Source: Podospora pseudoanserina
Taxonomy: Eukaryota; Ascomycota; Sordariomycetes; Sordariales; Podosporaceae
DNA: 64,000 nucleotides
Direction of reading: 5' to 3'
Assembly: GCF_035222485.1 (NCBI RefSeq)
Contig: NC_085922.1
Span: forward strand, 511,001 to 575,000
Made by a program: the position numbers and the translations under genes. This document shows positions 25,614 to 36,931 of this stretch, one piece after another (position 1 is the stretch's first letter; each line of letters starts with the position of its first letter). The notes under the pieces are model-generated. The model had not been told where the DNA came from. It saw nothing but the letters and a program-made list of their open reading frames with translations, and did not search any database.

Positions 25614-26744
25614 TCACATGAAGTCATCACTGGAGAGTAATTGTGTTAGCCAGCGTCTGTGCATTACCACGGCAAAAAAATGTTGAGGACTTACTCTCCA
25701 AAGGCCTCATCATCATCGTAGGTAGCGGTATCTTGAGCAACACCACCGCCACGGGACACACCCGCCAGAGAGGTCTTGGTCTTGGCAGCCTTGGTCTTCT
25801 TGCCGCCCTTCTCGGCCGCCTTCTCCTCCTTCAGCTTCTCGTTGCTGAGGGCTGTCAGGGCGCTGGCGACCTTCTTGATCTCGTCAGACTTGCAATCCTT
25901 GATGATCTGCTTGAAGTACTCCTGGGCAAAGTTGACGAAGTGGGCTTTCTTGGCGTTGGAGGCGAGGAGAGGGGCTGTCGCGTTGCGGAGGGTCTCGAAC
26001 TGGCCCTTGGTGAGTGGGTTGAAGATTGGCAGGGTCGAGAGATCGATGGTGTTGTTGGGGTCGCTTCCGGGGAGTTGGACAACGCTGGCGGAGGCGTTGG
26101 CCTTGCGGCCGCTGCTGATGCCGATGGCGCCAAAGAGATCCTGGGCGTGGGCAAGATCGGCTTCCTTCTCGGTGCGACGGAGACGCTCACGCTTCTGGGC
26201 CTCGGTTTCGCCGTCGCTCTCGGATTCCTCCGCGAGCTGGCGGGCGCGCTCGGCCTGGCGCTCGGCAATGCGCTGGGCCTTGCTCTTCTTGTTGGCAGCG
26301 GCTTCGGCTTCGGCCTTGGCCTTGGCTTCGGCAGCCTTCTTTGCCTTCTCGCGCTCTACCTCGGAGTCCTCGGCGGCGTCCCAGGAGTCCAGGACATCGC
26401 TGTCCTCGGCCTCCTCATCGTCGAACTTGCGGCGGCCGACGGGGGCAGCGGTGGTTGGGGCCTCGGTGCCGGAGCTAGACTCCTCCTCTTCATCGTCTAT
26501 AAAACAATAAGCAGGGTCAGCTTGCGGCTACTATGAGGATGGGTTGCGAAATCATGGCTGCGGACAGTGTCGTCTGTCGCGATGCGAATTGAACAAATCT
26601 GAACCCTTGCTCGATCCTTGCCGCGGGGTCGTGTACCACCATGGAGGGGTAACTCAGACGTGGCTTTTCGCGCATCGATCGCGGGGTGATTTTGCGAAAA
26701 GAAATGCTTGCTCACTTACCCCACCGTTTGTTTGGTCCAGGCAT
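25614..26744 (-). CDS. HCR1: Translation initiation factor eIF3 subunit j
   Basis: eIF3j/Hcr1 is a loosely bound eIF3 subunit that sits in the 40S decoding centre and also helps 20S pre-rRNA processing and termination. Exons are 26720-26744 (25 nt), 25695-26496 and 25614-25629 (16 nt including the stop), total 280 aa. Phases match, and the joined ends read MPGPNKRWDDEEEES at the start and FGDDDFM at the end, both family hallmarks. Between them lie an acidic segment, a long Ala/Lys/Glu coiled region (KKAAEAKAKAEAE onward), and a conserved core with FETLRNATAPLLASNAKKAHFVNF. Head-to-head with AOX across 1.4 kb. Confidence 0.95.
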
Positions 26745-28117
26745 GTTGATGGTGTTGTTATTTGCTGTACTGCAAAAGAGCGATGTCTGGAAAAATCTAG
26801 CGTGAGGGAAGGATTTCTAAGAAGTGGAACGGTTTATGTGCTTCTTCTGGACGGCCTGCGCAAAAGGTTGTTGCGGTGGATCAGGTTTCCAGCAGCAAGG
26901 TTGGGCAGCAGAAAGGGGGGAAAAAAGATGGTGTCGCCGTTCGTGGTGGAGGGCTACCAATTTAGGTTCCAGGTTGTGCGCACTCCAGCGATGCCCCCCA
27001 AGTTTCACAGCGTCCAGGTTTGCTCCCAAACAGCAGCCCCGCACTATTTGATATTTACCTTCTAAGGTCCACATAGATACAGCGGCTTCAAGCTTCCATC
27101 AACATACATCCACTCGCATCCGGCTGCCACCTCTTTGAACGGCACTGGGACCTAATGTATCACAATGGCTCCCACTTAGCATTGTCCCTGCTCATCTGGG
27201 TGAATATCCTGCAAATTGCCAGACCATGACAGGTATCCTTGCAAACAGCCTCACCTGGTTCAGTCGGGACGAGTCATGGCTTGGCAAGAGAATCGGTTGA
27301 CTAAGTCGATTCCATTCACGGGTCATCGCGGAAGTTCAGTGTTGAAGTCCAAAGAGCATATGACAGCACTTGAGAGCAGGGGGAAGCCGGACGGCAGGTT
27401 TGGGTTTGCTGCATAGCTTTCAATCATATCGTCTTTCGGCTATCAAAGTTGACGTCACGGTGTAGAATGACTTCTTCCATGGGCCAGATATCACCATCTC
27501 CAATGGTTCCAAACAACCGTGATGCTCAGTAACTAGATTATTCTGCGGCTTCTAAGGTGCTGAGTCACCGGGTCGGCTGCTTCTATTTCTTCTGGTATAG
27601 CAATCTCACGCCGGAGGAGAAACAATGACGGGGCAAAGCTGACCCGAGAGATCCCGACCACGCCGAAAAATACCTACGTCCAGCTGACTGGCCAGCACAG
27701 CCTTACGAGCTCTCCCAACATATTTTCGTGGTCAAAGATGGGCCAACTCCTTGTCCTGTCGGGCCTGGTGTTTGTCGTCCAGTTGGATCTTGTTCCGCTG
27801 CCGTCTCAGGAAATGCCGCCCCCGAGGCTGGCGGTACTGTTTCCACGGAGAATTACCGCTTCTGTTGAGAGAAGGGCACAGGATGATGGGGATCACCGGA
27901 CGAACCCGGAGTGTGTTGAAGCTCGTATCGGTATCCCATGTGAGATTCCTACGATTTGTTTGAGTAATACTCGGGGTTGGTATTCTTTGTCAAGGTTTCT
28001 AGGGGCCATATAAACCAGTAGAATAGCCACTTCAAGGATGAAGGCGTCTCCTAATCAGCCTTCTTCAACGAACACAGATTCCCTTGGAAACCTTGATATA
28101 TTCCTACCCACACCACA
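26745..28117. promoter_or_regulatory. Divergent promoter region eIF3j / AOX with a CGG-N7-CGG element
   Basis: No gene seen. At 27644-27656 the plus strand reads CCG AGAGATC CCG, that is CGG-N7-CGG on the minus strand, 462 bp before the AOX start. This spacing is the alternative-oxidase induction motif described for Neurospora aod-1, bound by the zinc-cluster factors AOD2 and AOD5. The match is seen; the function is inferred. Confidence 0.5.
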
Positions 28118-29347
28118 ATGATATCTTCCAAAACTAGCAACCGCATATGCCTCTGCTCCCCACAGCAAACGGCACGGATCACTAGGATTGTCGTCTCCTC
28201 TCGCCCAGCTTATCTGACGGGGCTTGGTTATCCGGTTTCCCTTCGACTCAGCTCAGCTGTATCTCAGTCCTCCTCCCAACACACCCGCAGCTTTTCCTCA
28301 ACAAGGGCTGCTCATCTGAAGGATTTCTTCCCGGTGAAGGAGACGGCCTATATACGGAAGACACCACCAGCATGGCCTCACCATGGTTATACCGAAGAGG
28401 AAATGTTGGCAGTGGTGCCTCAGCACCGAAAACCCGGATCACTCAGTGATTGGCTTGCGTGGAAGCTGGTTCGTCTGTGTCGGTAAGTCAAAGTTCTATA
28501 CTTGGAATATCCGAAGTCTTTGTTCGGAGGAGCATGCCCTAAATCATATATCCAGATGGGGAACAGACATCGCCACCGGCATAAAGCCCGAACAGCAAGT
28601 CGACAAGTCAAACCCAACCACTGCTGTGGCGGCACAGAAGCCGCTGACAGAAGCTCAATGGGTAAGTAACCACACCTATGGCAAAACCCATCCTCCCGGC
28701 TCCAAAAGATATCCTAACCAGGCCAGCTTGTTCGGTTCATTTTTCTCGAATCTATTGCCGGCGTCCCTGGAATGGTGGCAGGTATGCTACGGCACCTTGA
28801 GAGCCTCAGACGCCTCAAACGGGACAATGGCTGGATCGAAACCTTGCTCGAGGAGTCATACAATGAAAGAATGCACCTTCTCACCTTTATGAAGATGTGC
28901 GAGCCAGGCTGGTTCATGAAGACGATGATTCTCGGGGCGCAGGGTGTCTTCTTCAACGCCATGTTCCTGAGCTACTTGATCTCGCCACGAATTACACACC
29001 GTTTCGTTGGCTACCTCGAGGAGGAAGCGGTCCACACCTATACTCGATGTATCCGGGAGATTGAACAAGGCGATCTTCCCAAGTGGTCTGATCCGAACTT
29101 CCAGATTCCCGATCTTGCTGTCACGTACTGGAAGATGCCCGAGGGAAAACGGACCATGAGGGATCTGATCCTTTACATTCGTGCCGATGAGGCAGTTCAC
29201 CGCGGTGTGAACCACACCTTGAGCAACCTCAACCACAAGGAGGATCCCAATCCTTTCGTCAGCGACTACAAGTGCGATGCTGACCATCAACGACCCAACC
29301 CGGTGCTCAAGCCGACTGGGTTTGAGCGGAGCGAGGTCATTGGTTGA
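28118..29347 (+). CDS. aox: Mitochondrial alternative oxidase
   Basis: Cyanide-resistant ubiquinol oxidase of the inner mitochondrial membrane. Exons 28118-28482, 28556-28661 and 28727-29347 (introns with GTAAGT donors) give 363 aa. Residues 1-65 form a basic, Ser-rich presequence. All di-iron ligands are visible: Glu165 in [13 protein letters not shown], Glu204 and His207 in NERMH, the LEEEAVH motif at 254-260, and Glu312 and His315 in RADEAVHR. The LESIAGVPG form differs slightly from the more common LETVA. The C-terminal extension ([21 protein letters not shown]) is fungal. Exon layout resembles that of filamentous fungi. In related fungi the gene is induced when the cytochrome pathway is blocked. 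Confidence 0.97.
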
Positions 29348-31971
29348 AAAATGATGGTTTAAAATAACCAGGGCGAGGACGTCTGTTCGACAGGAAACTG
29401 CATCAATTCTACGTATTTGGTCATAATTGGGCTCTATTATAGGCATCTTGGTGGGCATGGTCGAGGTTTGGCGGCGTTATCATGGCTTAGACAGGATACC
29501 AGCACCTCCTCTCATTGACCAGGCTTTTGGCGCATTCGGGTAAACAAAATAAAAGTAACCAGACGAGGTATAGATACTGCATAATGCACTGCTTTCTGTA
29601 TCTTGTGATCTGTGCGGGTAGGGGAGCTCCTTCGACGTATCAGTACGTGTAGCGCCGAACACCTCAGCCACCATTGGCAGACATTACACATTTGATTCAC
29701 ACTCAGAAAGTAGGGACTGCGACATGAAATCAAGGGCTTACAGGATAGTTGACATACTTCAAATACTACATAGTAGGCCTTTAAAATTTGCCGAGAAGCC
29801 TTTGAGGATAATCGAGAGGCTTTTAAGGATAGTCGAGAGGCCTTTCAACATGGCCTTTAAGACCTTAGGGTTTGGTCACAATCTCTCGGAAGATGCCAAA
29901 GCATAGCCTCCTTCACCAAGAGTCTTCCAGATCAGCGCAGGTTGCAGGTGTTGAGCTGAGGCGACAAGTTGCAGGTAATAATCTAACTCATTTGGGTCTC
30001 GAGTTTCAGGGCCTGCCTATTACCACCCGTGCCTCGCACAGATAGTTTGTGATTAATGCATCATTCTATCCCGATCAGTGCCCGAATAAAGTGTAACAAA
30101 CACAGGTGGTTATGGTATTGACAGGGCTGAATGTGCATGAAAAGCAAGCGACAAATAGCGCATTCTGGCCATGATATCAGTCATGTGCCTCCATTTCTTT
30201 TGGACCCAAGTTCAGAAGAAGAGCTGATGTTACCGCCACCGCTACTGATTTGGGCTTATGGTATTATCCATGATAGGGCTGAGGACCATTGCCAGGACCA
30301 ACAGGCTCCAAATCCGATGGGGTGTGAATGGATAGATGGGCGAATAGCTTATCTTGTCAAGTGCCGCTGTGCCTCACATGGAATAATCCGATGGAACAAA
30401 TGGAACTTGTCAAGACTCGAATCACATTTCGCCGCCATGACGCTTGGCTGTTGCTTCGTCGGGACGAACTGCGAGGACGAGCAAGTGGGAAGAGATCCCA
30501 GGCTGTTAATTCGTAGGAAAGCGAAGGGGACCATCCACTGACACAAGTCACATCACTACTGCGCGGTTCTTATCAATGGGGCACGGTGTCCACATTGCCT
30601 TTACCCCTCTACAAGACAACAATTTGGGGATGCCATAACGGGGTGTACAGTGCGATGTCAACATTCAAGCACAGGCATATATATCATCGGATTGGATGAA
30701 GGGGGGAGCTGGGGCACCCGTTTCAACACCTCCTTGAATGATCATCCGAATCCAGACCTGTGATTTCCGGCCCGTATAAATAAAGCGTAGAGGAACTCTT
30801 CTGATTTACTGACCCCATTTGGCGCTTTGTAAAAATACAGATGGCGGTAGAGGACCATGATTGTGAGGAGATACGATCTTGCCCCCCCACCAGTTGAAGG
30901 GGTCCCCCTTACAAGACTCGTGATATGTGCCCAGCCAGACTCCATGTCCGGTCTGAGAATATCCACTCTCGGGGCACCTCCGTTTTCTTCACCGCAGTCA
31001 CAGTGACCCATCCCCGAGTTCCCCGCTTAATCTGTCCGTAACATTGCCCTGTCGTTGGGCCTCAAAACCTGCACATTCTCAGGGCCCTGACGCCCGAATA
31101 TGTTCACGACTTGGCATCCCTTGGCCAGTGCACTTACACCAGTATTTTCATACCGAAATAGGATCCAGTCTCCCTGCGCTCACAGGGTCAACAGCAGGCG
31201 CATAACATTAACTTCCAGTTCGACAGGCGCCAGCCTTGTGGTTCGTTAGGCCAGGTAAGGAGCACCCCTATTTCCCCCATGATATTCCAATCTATCGACC
31301 TACAAAACGGCCCAATGCGTCCCGGGCCTGTCGAGGAAAGCGCTTGAGTGCAGCGCAGCACATACTTTGTCTGCTCATGAAGCTTTCTCACCTCACCCAC
31401 AGATCACCCACAGGTGCAGGGCGCCTGCTATCAGACAGAGTTCTGACAGAGTGTGAGGAAAACCCCAGCTAATAGCTCACACAAAGATCCTACTCAACCA
31501 CAATTGGCCGGCACAGGTTGACTCGACCCCACCATTCGCTCTGCCCCCCGGTCATCCCCCCCGTGGGCCCCTCCTTGCCCGCCTCCATCCAACAAGCACA
31601 ACGCACCCGACGCCCGCATCTCACCCGGGAAGCGGTTCAAAAAGCGGGAGAAGAAGAACAGGCTCGGCGGCTACGAAACGTCGTCGCGTGGGTTCCCCTC
31701 TCCTCCTGCCCTCTCGCTCGTCCATCAAACGACCGAAACACATCCAGAAGGTGGGGTTGGACCTGCCAGCGAAGCACCTTTTACTCGTTCCATCGTCGCT
31801 GCACGTTGCTGCATACCTACCTAAGCACCCAGCACAGCCTCGCTCTCCAAAGCACTGCCACGGTGCCTGGAAGGCTGACTCCCAAACTGCCTCGTCGCGC
31901 GTTCTAAAGACAGAAACACCACGTACAACACCATTGACTCTCTAGCGGTCCGACAGCGAATCAGCGAATTC
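29348..31971. other. 2.6 kb gap between AOX and CRZ1
   Basis: No supported gene. It holds the second 21-bp repeat array (29780-29864, listed separately) and the long CRZ1 promoter or leader. The last 500 bp before CRZ1 are C-rich and pyrimidine-rich. Short frames such as 30131-30541 show no domain. Confidence 0.45.
29780..29864 (-). repeat. 21-bp tandem repeat (locus B), inverted relative to locus A
   Basis: On the plus strand there are three exact 21-bp units (29780-29800, 29801-29821, 29822-29842) and one 22-bp unit (29843-29864). Each is of the form TTTAAGGATAGTCGAGAGGCC. The reverse complement, GGCCTCTCGACTATCCTTAAA, aligns along its full length with the unit at 9965-10090. Because 21 is a multiple of three, the plus strand reads as a seven-residue repeat close to RPLRIVE, but no gene around it is supported. 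Confidence 0.8.
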
Positions 31972-34302
31972 ATGGACCAACAGCTTCCCCAGGCCCGCGG
32001 GCGATCGCTCTCGGCCGCATCTACCGGCGGGGGACACCACCACCAGCAGCCTCCCAATATAATAAGAGATCACTCTCCTTCGCCCGCCCGCTTTCCCAAT
32101 CCGAATGATGCCGTCGTCTCTTCTATCGGTCTCGGTCTTGGCCTCGTCGACCAGCAGTTTCCCACCGCCCAGCCCGACTACTCAGCTTACAACGCAAACT
32201 CCAACAGCTTCTTGAACAACCATCAGCCCTCGCCCCAGCCCTTCTCCCAGCCGGACTTGTCTGACCCCTCCAACGTCCCTACCTTTGACCTCAACCAGAG
32301 CTTCACGGACCCCCTCAAGCCCGAGAACTCCTCCTTTGGCACCTCCGCCTCGAGCACTTACCCCCAGCCTCAGACGCTCCTGGCCCCGAGCTTTGGCGAC
32401 GCTGACTTCACCATCTTTCCGCCGACCCCCGGCGAATCTCAGTACGACGCCCCGCTGTTTGTTGGCGACAGCCAGCAGCAGCTCAACAGCGCAAACGCCA
32501 ACATGATGGCACAGTCAAACCACAACCAGACCCCTCCTCACCTTCTCAACCCCGATCCTCAACAGCCTGGCTCTGCCCAGCACTCTCCGTCCTTCAACCA
32601 GCATCAGTTTCCTCCTCCCGGGAGGCATTCTAGGAACGTGTCACTCGGGCCCGAGGCGGCGCTTCTTCCGGGCCAGGTAGACTGGACCCGTGCTCAATTT
32701 CAGGGGCATAGACGCTCCCCCTCCGAGTTCTCTGATGTCTCCTCCGCCGCGCCTTCTCCCCTCCTCGTCAGTTCCGATAGTTTCGAGCAGCATGATGGCC
32801 ATTCACCGATGGTACGCCCTCAAGATGCCGGTCTTTATCAGGAGCTACATGGCATTGGAAGCTTTAGCATCTCGGACCATGGAGCTCACAGCCCAAATCA
32901 CCCCGGAGCCAGGAGTCCATCACATAGCCCAGCCATTTCTCCACGTATTCTGCCTCAACAGCTGCCTGATGTGAACCAGAACAACTTCATGCTCCAATCA
33001 CAGGGCAATTATGGTCACCCTTCGCCATATCTGCAGAGTTCCCAGGAGGCCTTTCCCTCGCTGCCACAGGAGACGGAGAATATAACCCCCAACCAAATGC
33101 CAGCACCTCCTTCCATTAATATCGATTTTGCGCCGACAGCCGTTAGAAACGGGTTTGATCAGCCCAAGAGCCTCGATGTCGACTCTCTCACACCGCCGGA
33201 AAGAGGTATGTCCTTTTTTTTCTTTTTTTTTCTCCTTTTTTCTTTTTTGCAAAGAAAATCCGAAAATGTCAAAAACTAACATGAGCCTGTTCCTTGCTCA
33301 GGACGAAGATTGGCTCGACCTCGTGCGGTAACAGATCCGTACAACACGAGCGGAGCGCTTCTTGGTTCCCATCGTAGCCCTTCCGCCACTGGGAGTTTGT
33401 CTCCCAACTCTGCTTCGGATGGTCGCTCCGATATTTCCCGCTCACTCTCTCCACTTGACCGGTCTGGGGCATCCCCTAACAGACGGCGCCAATCTACCTC
33501 GTCGGTGCCCAACAATGTCATAGCCCTTCGGCTGGCGGACCCAGAATACAACGGCGGCGTGGCTGGCGAGGGTGCCGGTGGCTCAAAGCGTGTCCAAAAA
33601 CACCCAGCAACCTTCCAATGCACACTATGTCCAAAACGCTTTACTCGTGCTTACAATCTGCGGTCACATCTCCGCACTCATACCGACGAGCGTCCGTTTG
33701 TATGTACCGTCTGCGGAAAAGCTTTTGCTCGACAGCATGACCGCAAACGACACGAAGGACTGCATTCGGGGGAGAAGAAGTTTGTCTGCAAAGGAGACCT
33801 CAAGAGCGGCAGTCAATGGGGTTGCGGTAGACGGTTTGCCCGTGCGGATGCGCTCGGCAGACATTTCCGCTCAGAAGCTGGGCGGATATGCATCAAACCA
33901 CTTCTCGACGAGGAAATAAACGAGCGACAACGGCAGTGGAACGAACAGCGCATGCAACAAGCTGCGGTGCAGGGCATGGTCATGCAGGCTCCTGGTATGA
34001 TGATGCCTCCCGGCATGGACCCGAACGCGGGTGCGTACCCTATGGACCCCAACGGCAACTATGCGCTGCCACAGGCACTCTTGGCGCAATACCCAGCTTT
34101 GGCACAGATGAATTGGTCAGACATGGGCGGCGGAGGCGGCATAGAGGACGATATCAGCGGAAGAAGCAGCTACGATGCCAGCGACTATGACGACGAAGCT
34201 GATGGCGGCTACGTCAGCGGGCCTGGTACCGGGTTTGGGCCCGGGGGGATGCAGGAGAACTTTGGGGAGATAGGGTACGCAAGCGACTATGGAGGACGCT
34301 GA
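31972..34302 (+). CDS. crz1: Calcineurin-responsive C2H2 transcription factor CRZ1
   Basis: Exons 31972-33205 and 33302-34302 (96-nt intron with T-rich runs) give 744 aa. Crz1 is dephosphorylated by calcineurin, enters the nucleus and turns on Ca2+, salt and cell-wall stress genes. The N-terminal 500 residues are Gln/Pro/Ser-rich and contain many SP sites. PSINID at 380-385 fits the calcineurin docking pattern PxIxI[TVLD-type]. Zinc fingers lie at 516-538 ([15 protein letters not shown]), 544-566 ([15 protein letters not shown]) and a variant third from 572 with a longer Cys spacing ([20 protein letters not shown]), the usual Crz1 set. The C-terminus is Met/Pro/Gly-rich and then acidic. Confidence 0.93.
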
Positions 34303-35490
34303 TGATCAGGCTGTTGCTTCCAAAACACAACACAAAAGATGAATTCGTGGATGGTCTTTGCGTAGCGCGTCGATTTGATTGAAGGGAGTTTCTTTTACTT
34401 GTCCCTTTTTTTAACAGCATATCATTACTTTGGGGGGGCCACATAGATGGGAGACAGTCTCCCCTGTCTTATATTTCGCTGGAGATATCCGATTATGGCC
34501 GCAACTTTTACAGAGGGCATCGTTTTTCGGATGACTTGATGATGATTATTTTCTAATTTTATTTTTTTCAAGTATTGGCCTTATTTGGGGATTTTAGCCC
34601 AGGATACGGCGGTGGGCTGGTTTGTTATGGCGAGGGAATTTCGAAAAGGAAACATGTTGGTGTTCTTGGATTCGATTTTTGAAATTACATCGGGCGAGAT
34701 CGCACGCATCTGATGCGATTTGGTTGCTTATAGATACCAATCTACTATGTTTTATTGGCTTCCACTAGACATCTTTGGTCTTGATCTCCAGAGATTGTAA
34801 ATATCTATCAGCGTCAGAGACTGAATCGCACACATCTCTGGGCGACGAAAATAGTGTGGGACCGCACGTATAATCAGTTCAGTTGGTTCATGGTGCCGGA
34901 TCGACCAGCGAGAGCCGTAGAAAGACCTTGTAGGTGTACTGATCGACCTTTAACACAAATCGATGTGGAAAATAACGACAGTGAATCGATCCTCCCACCC
35001 CTGCCAGGATACGGACGTCAGATCAAGCCCCGTCAGATCCAGAGACGATGGGTGTATCGAAGCGGGCATCGTATACGGCCTGAGCTACTTTTTGTCTTCA
35101 CCCTGCGCACCACACCTCTTTCCCAACAAACTGCATTGCCGGATAGCGTTATACATGGATGTAAAGTGGTATCCCGCTGCCGGTTGCTGGCCCGCTCTCG
35201 GAGGGGAGGCGCAGACAAGGCCATAGGGCAAAGTTGGAATACGCTGTGGCACGGTGGTATCTCGGGTTGAAGGTGGGATGAGCACTCGGGCGAGAGGAAG
35301 GGTGATGAGATGATGTCTGCATAACAGGAGGTTTTTCACTGGCGGGATGACGACCGATGGACATGAGGTTGCAGAGATGCAACATGTTCATATCTCCCTG
35401 GTTGATATCAATTGCTTGTTAGCCCACCACCCTCTTGCCTTTTGCTACAGTCATCATTGAAACTCCTTTTCTGAGCACACAATTGCCAGA
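34303..35490. other. Intergenic region CRZ1 to enoyl reductase
   Basis: AT-rich 3' sequence to about 34830 (T-rich tract near 34553-34569), likely the CRZ1 3' UTR and terminator. Then 650 bp of promoter-like sequence. No gene seen. Confidence 0.45.
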
Positions 35491-36688
35491 ATGGCTCTTC
35501 CTAGCGAAACGAGGGCTGTCATCATTGCCTCCATAGGCAAGGCCGAGATCAAGTCGGTCCCCCTCCCTACGCTTCGAGACGACTACATACTCGTCCGGAC
35601 GACAGCCGTGGCGTTGAATCCCACAGATTGGAAGCACGTCTACGGGATCAACCTCGGACCTAATCAGCCAACCGTTATCGGCACCCGTGTAGGCTGCGAC
35701 TACGCCGGCATCGTCGAGCAAGTTGGGCCCAAAGTGACCAAGGCCTTCAAGAAGGGAGACCTCATCTGCGGCCCGGCCCACGGATCCAACGCCGTTCAGC
35801 CAGAGGACGGGACGTTTGCAGAATACATCGTGGTGAAAGGGGATGTTCAGATTAAGGTGCCTGGTAACCTAAAAGACTACGAAGCAGCCACGTTGGGAAT
35901 TGGGATAACAACTGCTGTATGTATTGTTCCTTCAGCCCCCCCCCTTTTTGTTTTCTCACAATCACGTGGGTATGGACAATTGACGGCATCACCAGGGCCA
36001 AGGCCTGTACCAAGCCCTCTCCCTCCCCCTCCCTTCACCAGCTTCCCCTGTCCCGGACCCGGACCCGGACCCCAGAAGAAAGATCTTGATCTACGGCGGC
36101 AGCACGGCCACCGGCCTCCTCGGCATCCAGTTCGCCGCTTTATCTGGATACACCATCGCCACGACTTGCTCCCCGCACAACTTCTCCCGAGTCCGGTCGC
36201 TCGTCGGCAACGTCAGCGTTTCTGCATATGACTACCGCTCTCCGACCCTAGCGTTAGACTTGAAAGCATGGGCTGGCGACGATCTGACGGTGGCATGGGA
36301 CTGCATAGCGAGCACTGACTCGGCAAAGTTGTGCGCTTCTGTGCTGGCGAAGGAAGGCGGGAAGTACAGGTCTCTGCTGAGGGTGCCGGATGAGGTGGTC
36401 AAGGGGGTGAATGGCAAGGTTGACAGCGGGTTCACGTTTGCGTATACGGCCTTGGGGGAGGCGTTCAGAAAGGCGGTGGATATCCCGGCTGTGGAGGGGG
36501 ATTTTGAGTTTGCGAAGCAGTTTTGGGAGCTGGCTAGAGAGTTGTTGGCGCAGGGAAAGGTGAAGACTGTGGAGGCGGAGGTCAATAGGGGTGGGAAGGG
36601 GGGGTTGGAAGGGGTGTTGGTTGGGTTGCGGGAGTTGAAGGAAGGGAGGGTGAGTGGGAGAAAGTTGGTGTACACTTTTGAGAGGTGA
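35491..36688 (+). CDS. MDR-family enoyl reductase / zinc-binding-type dehydrogenase (ToxD-like)
   Basis: Exons 35491-35916 and 35996-36688 (79-nt intron, GTATGT donor) give 372 aa. It is a medium-chain dehydrogenase/reductase with an N-terminal GroES-like fold (residues about 10-130, including LNPTDWKHV and GCDYAGIVEQVG) and a Rossmann domain from about 165. The cofactor motif is KILIYGGSTATGLLGIQFA. The structural and catalytic zinc cysteines of alcohol dehydrogenases are not seen, as is usual for ToxD/LovC-like trans-enoyl reductases. Such proteins act with polyketide synthases or alone as quinone or enoyl reductases. No synthase is nearby, so a cluster role is unsupported. The Pro-rich insert DPDPDP just after the intron is unusual. 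Confidence 0.85.
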
Positions 36689-36931
36689 TGGCTCGGCTGA
36701 TTTTTGATATGCTCTCATCTATACGGGTCTGACTCATATATCTTGATCAAACTGGGCTGAAAGACTTGTAGATTACATTAGAAAGCAGGGGTATCTTGGA
36801 CTTGGGGCGTGAAGGGCTACCTAGGAACAAACTCGACAACATGCATTGAGTGATTCAGCAAAAGTCCGGCCCATGCACCCACTATGGCAGGGTGACCGTG
36901 TTTTCCTGACATCAGACAGAAGATTTTTGAC

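Noticed and set aside
25643-26536. Leu/Gly-rich plus-strand frame that looks like a membrane protein
   Set aside because: Antisense of the Ala/Lys/Glu-rich eIF3j coding exon.
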